Below are positions 7,872-15,900 of a DNA stretch of 64,000 nucleotides, one piece after another (the stretch's first letter is position 1; every line of letters begins with the position of its first letter). The notes beneath the pieces are model-generated. The model did not search any database, was not told the origin of the DNA, and saw only the letters and a program-made list of their open reading frames with translations. The stretch covers positions 124,001 through 188,000 of the forward strand of contig JADJQF010000011.1 in the NCBI GenBank assembly GCA_016712885.1, in the 5' to 3' direction. This DNA comes from Candidatus Flexicrinis proximus. Lineage in GTDB: Bacteria; Chloroflexota; Anaerolineae; Aggregatilineales; Phototrophicaceae. The position numbers and the translations under genes are program-made.

Positions 7872-9077
7872 ATGACCCCGTTTATCCTGGGCGTGAATTA
7901 CTGGCCGCAGCGCAAGGCCATGTCGTGGTGGTCGGATTTCGACGCCGAAGAGGTGCGCACGGATTTTGCGCTGATCCGCAGCCTGGGTATGGGCGTCGTG
8001 CGGATCTTCCTGCTGTGGGACGATTGGCAGACCACGCCGGACACGGTCTCGCAGGACTGTCTGCGGCATCTGGCGGCGACCTGCGATGCCGCCGCGGAAC
8101 AGGGCTTAACGCTCGACATCACGTTCTTCACCGGACACATGAGCGGCCCGAACTGGTCGCCGGGCTGGCTGCTGGACCGCGACGCGCCGCATCTCGAACC
8201 GGGCAGGCTGGTCAGCGGGGGCAAGATTGTCGACAGCGGCTACCGTAATATGTATACCGACGCTGTGGCGCTGGACGCGCAGCGGCTGCTACTCAGGACG
8301 GTGGTGGGCGCGTTCAAAAACCACGCCGGTGTGGGGATGTGGAACCTGGGCAACGAACCGGACCTGTTCGCGATTGCGCCGGACCAGCGCACGGGAAACG
8401 GCTGGGTTCGTGAGATGACGGCGCTGATCAAGAGCATCGATCCGGTGCATCCGGTAACGTGCGGCCTGCACAGCGCCAGCCTGCTCACTTCCGATGCCCT
8501 GCGGGTCGATCAGACGTTCGCGGCGGTCGATGTCGCGGTGATGCACTCGTATCCGATGTACATCGAATGGTCGCGGGCGCCGCTCGACCCGGATTTCGTG
8601 CCGTTCACGTGCGCGCTGACGACGGCGCTGTGCGGCAAACCGACGCTGATGGAGGAGTTTGGCGGGGCGACCATCGGCAAGGGAAAAGCGCCAGAAACCT
8701 GGCACTGGACGCCTTACGGTATCCCGCGTTCGAACTATATGGCCGGTGAAGCGGAGTTCGCGGAGTTCATCCGGTTGAGCCTGCAAAAGCTGGTCGAGGT
8801 TGGCGCGCTGGGGGCGATGCTGTGGTGTTTCGCCGATTATGACGAGTCGATTCACGACCAGCCGCCATGCGCCGAGAGCATCCACGAGCGGTTCTTCGGG
8901 CTGATCCGCGGCGATCGCAGCCTGAAACCGCACGCCGAGGTCATCCGCGATTTCGCGGCGACCGGTCCGGTGGTGAAAGCTGCCGAGCGCAAGCTGGTCC
9001 TCGAAATCACGGCCGACGAATTCTATGCCGACCCGGCGCGGCATACCGAACGGCTGTATAAGGCGTGGATCGGCTAG
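7872..9077 (+). CDS. Clan GH-A glycoside hydrolase (GH5 / endo-mannosidase-like)
   Basis: A 401-residue protein with the layout of a (beta/alpha)8 glycosidase. The likely acid/base Glu162 is in MWNLGNEPDLF and the likely nucleophile Glu262 in TLMEEFGGAT, the two conserved strand-4 and strand-7 positions of clan GH-A. A conserved His-Ser-Tyr (MHSYPMY) and a Trp-rich N-terminus (VNYWPQRKAMSWW) also fit beta-mannanase-like members. No signal peptide is visible, so it probably acts in the cytoplasm on short oligosaccharides. ATG 7872 has GGAG 5 nt upstream. It stands alone between repeat copies C and D. The exact substrate is not determinable. Confidence 0.78.
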   Translation: MTPFILGVNYWPQRKAMSWWSDFDAEEVRTDFALIRSLGMGVVRIFLLWDDWQTTPDTVSQDCLRHLAATCDAAAEQGLTLDITFFTGHMSGPNWSPGWLLDRDAPHLEPGRLVSGGKIVDSGYRNMYTDAVALDAQRLLLRTVVGAFKNHAGVGMWNLGNEPDLFAIAPDQRTGNGWVREMTALIKSIDPVHPVTCGLHSASLLTSDALRVDQTFAAVDVAVMHSYPMYIEWSRAPLDPDFVPFTCALTTALCGKPTLMEEFGGATIGKGKAPETWHWTPYGIPRSNYMAGEAEFAEFIRLSLQKLVEVGALGAMLWCFADYDESIHDQPPCAESIHERFFGLIRGDRSLKPHAEVIRDFAATGPVVKAAERKLVLEITADEFYADPARHTERLYKAWIG

Positions 9078-9110
9078 ACCGAGCGCGAAGGCGGGCCAGC
9101 GTTTCTGTTG

Positions 9111-9250
9111 GTGGAGGCGCCGCCTCCACGCCTCCGCAAGAGGGTTACCACCCTCTCGACTCCCTCATAGCGCTTGACCTTGCAGGCAAGGTCAAGCGCG
9201 GATGCGAGGTACAGGCGTGCAAACCCCCTGCTGGGGTGTGGGTTTGATCC
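9111..9250 (+). repeat. Intergenic multi-hairpin repeat, copy D
   Basis: One of the best-preserved copies, 33 nt after the glycosidase stop and 20 nt from the convergent peroxiredoxin stop. Hairpin 1 GTGGAGGCG-C-CGCCTCCAC (9111-9129) is perfect. Hairpin 2 GAGGGT-TACC-ACCCTC is at 9140-9155. The central hairpin has perfect 13-bp arms, GCGCTTGACCTTG (9170-9182) and CAAGGTCAAGCGC (9187-9199), with a 4-nt loop. The terminal pairing CAAACCC/GGGTTTG is at 9220-9246. An alternative outer stem CACGCCT/AGGCGTG (9127-9133 with 9213-9219) would enclose the inner hairpins. Confidence 0.85.
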
Positions 9251-9270
9251 CAAAGAAAGCACAACCAGGG

Positions 9271-9750
9271 CTAGAGTGACTTGAGTGTTTCGAGGGCTTC
9301 GCTGACGTGGTCCTTGACCATCACCTGTGAGTTGAAGACGTGGCGGATAATGCCCTCGCTGTCAATCACAAACGTGACGCGTCCACGAAACAGCCCCATC
9401 CAACGCGGGATGCTATAGAGCTTCTGGAGCGATCCGTCGCTGTCGGAGAGCAGCGTATAGGTCAGGCGGAAGCGTTTGGCGAAGCTCTCCTGCGTGTCGA
9501 CGCTGTCCATGCTGATGCCGATGACTTCCGCGCCGGCATCCTTGAAGACTTCGTGGCTGTCGCGGAAGGCGCAGGCCTCCGCAGTGCAGCCCGCGGAAAA
9601 GGACTTGGGGTAGAAGAAAAGCACGACGTGCTTTTTGCCGCGGAACTGGCTAAGCGTAACGGGGTTCCCGTTCTGGTCGGAGGCGGTGAAGTCCGGGGCG
9701 AAGTTGCCGACTTCCGCGCCGGTGGTTGCTGCGTCCTGCACAAGCGTCAT
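9271..9750 (-). CDS. bcp: Thiol peroxidase, PrxQ/BCP-type peroxiredoxin
   Basis: A 159-residue peroxiredoxin that reduces hydroperoxides with thioredoxin-type electron donors. The thioredoxin-fold core includes VLFFYPKSFSAGCTAEACAF. It holds the peroxidatic Cys in a PxxxSxxC motif and a second Cys five residues later, the CxxxxC arrangement of two-cysteine PrxQ enzymes. The usual TPGCT is SAGCT here. I take ATG 9750 as the start; a TTG two codons upstream is possible. It is a single gene, convergent with the glycosidase. The terminator at 9877-9904 isolates it from the giant gene upstream. Confidence 0.9.
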   Translation of the reverse strand: MTLVQDAATTGAEVGNFAPDFTASDQNGNPVTLSQFRGKKHVVLFFYPKSFSAGCTAEACAFRDSHEVFKDAGAEVIGISMDSVDTQESFAKRFRLTYTLLSDSDGSLQKLYSIPRWMGLFRGRVTFVIDSEGIIRHVFNSQVMVKDHVSEALETLKSL

Positions 9751-9876
9751 TGTCAATAGATCCTGGTAACGTTAAGTGGACTTCAGGATAGCGGGCGACG
9801 GTGAGTTGTGAATAAACCCACAATAAGAATTCGAGACATCTGATTCGCGTAGCATCTCCAATTGGCGGCGAAACAG

Positions 9877-9904
9877 AAAAGGCCGGGAAATTTCCCGGCC
9901 TTTT
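9877..9904 (-). terminator. Bidirectional-looking intrinsic terminator
   Basis: A perfect inverted repeat: AAAAGGCCGGGAAA at 9877-9890 and TTTCCCGGCCTTTT at 9891-9904. Read on the minus strand it is a GC-rich hairpin followed by a T run, about 32 nt after the stop codon of the 2869-residue gene (9936), so it should end that transcript before the peroxiredoxin gene. Confidence 0.85.
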
Positions 9905-9935
9905 CTGAACTGCGAAGTGAGTTGTTCTGAGGAAC

Positions 9936-12900
9936 TTAGCCGCCGCCACCGATCAGGCTATTGGCGGGGCAGGCGTTGATGGGCTGCCAGAGCGTGCGGA
10001 CGATGCCTTCGTTGTTAAGGTCGACCGGTGTCAGGCTGACCAGCGGCTCAAGGAAGACGGTCTGCTTGCCGAACTCGCCGAGGAGCGTGTTGCCTTCGCG
10101 GCTGGCGTTTTCTTCCGACGGGCTGCTCAGCGGGTAGATATCACTGCTGAGTTCGAAGGTCATTTGATCGGCGACCGGATCGACGAGCAACGGGCCATCG
10201 GTGATCGGCGGGACGTTGACTTCGAAGATATTCGGCTCGCCCATGATGTCCGATGTCCACACCACGCGGATGTCGTCGCACAGCCAGGTCGGGGCGTAGT
10301 CGGAGATGCCGTTATCGGTCAGATGACGGGTCAGGCCCGTGCCGACTTCGAAGACGTAGATATCGAGGTCGCCGTCGAGATTCGACTGGTAGGCGATATA
10401 GGTATCGTTCGGCGACCAGGCCGCGTTGGTGGCGTCGCCGGCTGGATCGCTGAAGACCATACGGCCAGAACCGTCGGCATTCATGATTGAGAGCTGGCTG
10501 TTCTGACCTTCGGCGGCGTAGCTGCGGAACGCGACCTTGCTGCTGCCGTTGCTGTACTCAGGATCGACGTCGATGCTGCTGCCATCGCTGAGCTTGCTGA
10601 GGGCGAGGTTGGCGAGGTTCAGCTCGTAGACCTGCCATTTGCGGTCGCCGTTTTCGTCCGGGCGGTCGCTCTGGAAGACGAGCTTCGAACCATCGGCCGA
10701 CCAGTACGGATTGATGTCGTTACCGCCACTGTCAGTCAGGCGGAACTCGGTGCCGGTTTCCATATCGACGGCGTAGAGATCCCAGTTGCCGTGGCGGGTA
10801 GTCTCGAACACGACGATGTTGTTGGGACCCCAGACCGGATCGCTGTCGATGGCGATGGTGTTGTAGGTGACGCGCTCGACGCTTTCCGGGCCGCCGCCGC
10901 TGGTCGGGGCGACGTAGAGTTCCCAGTTGCCGTCACGGTCACTGGCGAAGACGATCCAGCGGTTATCGGGCGAGAGGCTCGGCGACATGCTGGCTACTTC
11001 TTCGTCGAGGCCAAACGACAGATTCTCGCGCACGCTGGTCTTGGTCTGCTCGTCCGCGCTGTCGAGGCGGAAGATTTCCCAGCCGCCGACTTCGTCGGTG
11101 TGGTACATCTTGAAGACTGGGCAGCCGCGACCGCAGGACGGGGCGAGGAAGCCGCCTTCGTTGGTGATGCCGGTGAAGCCGCTGGTCGGACGGAGGACGG
11201 TGTTTTCGCAGATCAGCGTTGCTTCCGCGCTGAGGCCAAAGTCATCGCTGACGAACTGCACCGCGTCGGTGGTATCGATGTCGGCCGGCAGATTGATCGC
11301 GGTCGATTCGCCCGCGCCAAGCTGGAAGCCGCCGGTCATCAGCACCGACTGGTTCAAAGCGCTGAGGATACGGTAGCCGTGAGAGACGGGCATCGGGTCA
11401 CCGATGTTGGTGACGGTGAAGCCCGCCGGAGCGCCGCAGACCCCCGCGACGACCAGGGCCGGAGCGCCGCAGTAGCCGGGAACTTCGATTTCCGCGCTGA
11501 AGCCGCCGGAGGTGGTCAGCGTGAAAGTATCGTAGGGGTTGGCGCCGGTGAGCAGGTAGTCCTGCGTGGCGCCCGCCGCCAACTGCACCGGCTCGTCGAT
11601 CAGGATTTCGATGCCGGACGTCACGGTGACCTGCTGCGGGGTGAGCATATCGCTGCCGGTGTTGGTGAGGATGAAGCTGGGCGTCGCCGCGCAGACATAG
11701 CTGGCGGTCAGCGCAGGCTCCGCGCAGGGGGTCATGGCGTCGACGTCGAACAGGTCAGGGAAGCCAGTGGTGCTGAAGGTGTACGGCTCATACGGGTCGA
11801 GATCAGTGAGCGTGATGTCGATCGACTCGCCAACCGTCCACGGGTTCGAACCGGAAGCGACGACGGTACCGATGCTGTCGACGACCGTCCACGGCTCGTC
11901 CTGCAGCGTTGTGCCGCCGTTGTTGGTGACGGTGATGACGAGCGGGAAGGCGCAGACGTTGGTCGCGGTCAGGACCGGATATTCGCAGTCGTGATCGACT
12001 GTGCTGGTGGTGGCGAAGCCGGCGGTGGAGAAGGTATAGGTGCCGTAAGGATCGCTGCCGACCGGCAGGGTGATGATTTGCGGGATGCCAGCGGCGAGGT
12101 TGAGTGTACCGCTCACGACCGGCGTGCTGTCGCGCAGGATGTCGTAATCCTGCGGTTCGAGCATATCGCCGCCGTTGTTGGTGACCATGAACATGCGCGG
12201 GTTAGCGCAGACACCCACGGCGTCAAGCTGCGGCTGGGCGCACGGTGTGGCCTGTGCGATGCTGCCGATGACGGCCGCAGACGACACAATGTAGGTGCCA
12301 TAGGGGTCGATGCCGAGCGGCAGAGTGACAGTCAGTGGCAGGCTGCCCGGCGTGATCGAGCCGGTCGCAACAGTCGCGCCACCGGCAGCCGCAGTGACCG
12401 TGTACGGCACGGTTTCGAGCAGTGTGCCGCCCGCGTTGCTGATGGTGAGCTGAAGCGGCGAACCGCAGACGGAGGCCACGGACAGGGCAGGCTGCTGGCA
12501 GGTGTAGTTGACGACCGTGATGCTGCCCGCGAAACCGCCGCTGGTGAAGGTATACGAGCCATACGGATTATCGCCAGGGTTGACGACGGCCGTGAAGGAC
12601 TGGCCGGTGGTCAACTGGAACGAACCGTTGACCGGGGTGCCGCCGCTGATCGAGTAGGGCTGCGACAGGAGCATCGGCGCGCCGCTGTTGGTGACGGTGA
12701 ACGAGACTTCTGCCTCGCCGGTCGTGCCATTGGTGCCGCATGCCCCGACTACCGATAGCTGCGGCTGGCTGCAGGGGGTCGCCTGGGTGACGGTGCCGAC
12801 GACCGCATCGGTTGTGAGCGTGTACTGGACGTAGGGATTGATCCCGGCCGGCAGCGTGATGACGAACGGCAGCGTGGTGGGGATGGTGCCGGTGCTGACG

Positions 12901-15900
12901 ACGACATTGAAGTTGTCGCGCACGGTATACGGTTCGGGTTCGAGCAGTGTTCCGCCGGAGTTGCTGACGGTGAGGACCAGCGGGTTGGCGCAGGCCGCGG
13001 CGACGGCCAGGTTGGGCTGCGCGCACTCATTGTTGATGGTCACGTTATCGGCGAAGCCGTTGCTCGTGAACGTGTACGGCGCATACGGGTCGTTATTCGG
13101 ATTGACGCTGATCGTGGTCGAGGCGCCGCTGGCCAGCTGGAGCGTGCCGTTGACGACGGTGCCGCCGGTGAGCGTGTAGGCCTGCGGCTCAAGCATATTG
13201 CCGCCGGTATTGGTGACGGTGAAGCGGACATCCGCTTCGGCGCCGACGTTGCACGAGCCGACGACTTGCAGGTTCGGACGGGTGCAGGTATGGCCGAGCG
13301 TGACGTTGTCGGCATAGCCGTTGCTGGTGAAGGTGTAGGTCGCATAGGGATCGTCGCTGGTCGATACCAGAATCTCGGTCGACGCATTGGCGCCCAACTG
13401 GATGGTGCCGCTGTAGCCGCCCGGATTGACCGTCCAACCCTGCGGAACGACCATCGGATTGGCATTATTGGTGACGGTGAAGCCGACTTCAGCCTCGCCG
13501 GTACCGGGGTTGGTACGGCAAATGCCGGTTACGGTCAGGTCAGGCTGCGCGGCGCACGGGGCCGACGTCGAGGTCAGATTGCCGAGTCCGCCGTTGCTGG
13601 TGAAGGTGTAACTGATATAGGGATTACTGCCGCCGGGGACAGAGACGGTTGTCGTGCCGGTCGGGTTGGAGGCGAGGATGGTCCATGACCCGCTGAAGCC
13701 ACCCGGATTGATGGTGTAAGCCTGCGTCGAGTCTTGCGCGCCGACGGGAACCATCCGGATGGTAAAGACCGGCAGATCACCGGAGCAGGTCGGGGCGTCC
13801 ATGGTGTATTCGACGCACAGGGTGCTGACCGAAAGGACCAGATCGGTTGCCGTGAGGGTGACCGTGCCGTAGACGCCGTTGACCGTGTAGTTCGCCGAAC
13901 TGCCGGAGCCAAGCTGGAGCGGGGCAATCAGGACAACGTTACCGCCGCCATCGACAATCTGGACCTGATCCGGCGAGACCATGCCGTCGCCGGTGTTGGT
14001 GACGGTGAAGACCGCGGTACCGGCGTCGCAGGTCGCGTTGCCGATGAGGTTCGGGACAGGCGTCGGGCCGGTGGTCACGGTGACCGGACGGGTGATACAG
14101 CCGGGGGTCCCGTCGATGTCGCTGGTGAAGCACATGGTGACGAGGAAGGTGCCGCCGGAGCCATAGGTATGACAGGCCGGGTCAAGCGGGCCGACCGTCG
14201 GGGTGCCGTCGCCGTAGTTCCAGCTCACCAGCGTCGAGTTGACAAGAATGGGGGTGAAGCAGAAGGCTCCGCCGCCATAGGGGGTGATGCTGAAGTTCTG
14301 GCTGGCTTCCGCCGGTGTGTAAGTGCGGATGGTATTGGTCGCTACGTCGTTGAACGCCGCGTTGGTGACGCGCAGGCTGACAGAGACCGCCACGCCCGGA
14401 ACGGTGTAGTTGTAGCAGTGCGGGCCGACGCCGGTCGTTTCGTAGGAGCCGTTGCCGTCGAGGTCCCATTCCCATGACAGGATCGGCGTGCCGCTGACGC
14501 TGGCATCGGTGAAGCAGACGTTCATGGGTGCGACACCGGCCCACTGGCTGGGCGAGAAGCGTGCCTGCAGCGAGTTGGTGGCGAGGATTTCGAAGTCGAG
14601 CGACGCGCTGGTATTGCCGAGCGGGCCGCTGCCGGTGACGGTAGCGCGGTAGAATCCCGGCGGGGCGAACGAGCTCACGTTGGCCGGGTTTTGCTGGTTA
14701 TTGCGCGTCGCGATGACGGCGCTGTCGCTGATGCGGGTGAAGACCCAGTTGTAGGGGCCAGTGATATTGGTGCCGCTGGCCGTGAACGACTGGACATTGC
14801 TGAAGTCATCGTAGGCCGCGGTGCGGTTGATGACGATGGCCTGCAGCCCGTAGACGGTGAACGTGCGGCTGAAGGTGTCGATCATGGTGCCGGCGGCGTT
14901 GCGGATTTCGACCGTGATCGCATAGCTGCCCGGCGTGTTGAAGACGAAGCACGGGACGTTGTCGGTGGTGAAGGATGTCGCACCCAGGCTGTTCTGGGCC
15001 GGCGTGCCGCCGAAGCTCCAGGTGTATTGCACCGGATGGCTTGCAGGCGCGGCCGGTGCATGCGTGCTGGTATTGGTCAGGCAGATTTGCGTGTTGATCG
15101 GCAGGGCGGTGTTGGTCCAGCCGCCGCTGATGAGGTAGCCGTAGTCGGCGTCGACGAAGCCCACCGTTAGCCCAAGCGTACGGTTGCAGGTGTTGGCGGT
15201 CGTGCCGGACGAGTCGGAGACATCGACGCGCAGGCTATACAGCCCTGGCCCGATCGGACCGAGTTCCGCCAGCGTCAGCGCGGGTGTGGTGGCGATGCCG
15301 CCATCAAGGGTCGAAGTGAAGTTACGCAGGATATACGGAATGCCGTCGCTGTCGGTCAGCGTCCAGATGTAGCGGAGCGGCAGGTTGGTGCTGTTATCAA
15401 CACTGACGCTGTAGGAGTAGTTGATGGCCGGGTTGTTCGGATTAGCGTTGCCGCTGATACCGACCGATTCGCACTGGAAGCTGGCGCCGGTTCCGTAGGT
15501 CGAGATCAATGTGTACGGCGAAACGCAGCTGTCGCCGTTCGGCGGGGTGCCTGCGCCCACCGTGACCGAATAGCTGAGGCGGTAACTGCCGTCCGGGGTC
15601 ATGAACTGGTAGACATCGAACGGGTTGGTCGTGTCGGTCGTACCGGGCACGACGGCCCAGTCTCCGGCTCCAAGCGAGGACTCCTGCTCTAGGACCCAGT
15701 TGATCGAGAGGATCGGGCGGCCATAGAGGTGGCTGAGGCTGATGAAGTGATTGGCCCATTCGCCAACGACCACGGCCTGATCGCCGGTCGGGGCGTTGCA
15801 GACGAGCGACTGGTACTGAATGGCGGCGCCGTTGCCGCCGCCGACGGTGTGCGCCGAGGTGCAGGTGTCATTGGCGTTGGTGACGCCATCGGGGTTGGTG

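Noticed and set aside
10791..12758. Long open frame (655 codons) on the plus strand opposite the giant protein gene
   Set aside because: Low-complexity Arg/Gly/Asp-rich translation with no domain, no ribosome-binding site and full overlap with the repeat region of a clear coding gene; typical antisense shadow in GC-rich DNA.
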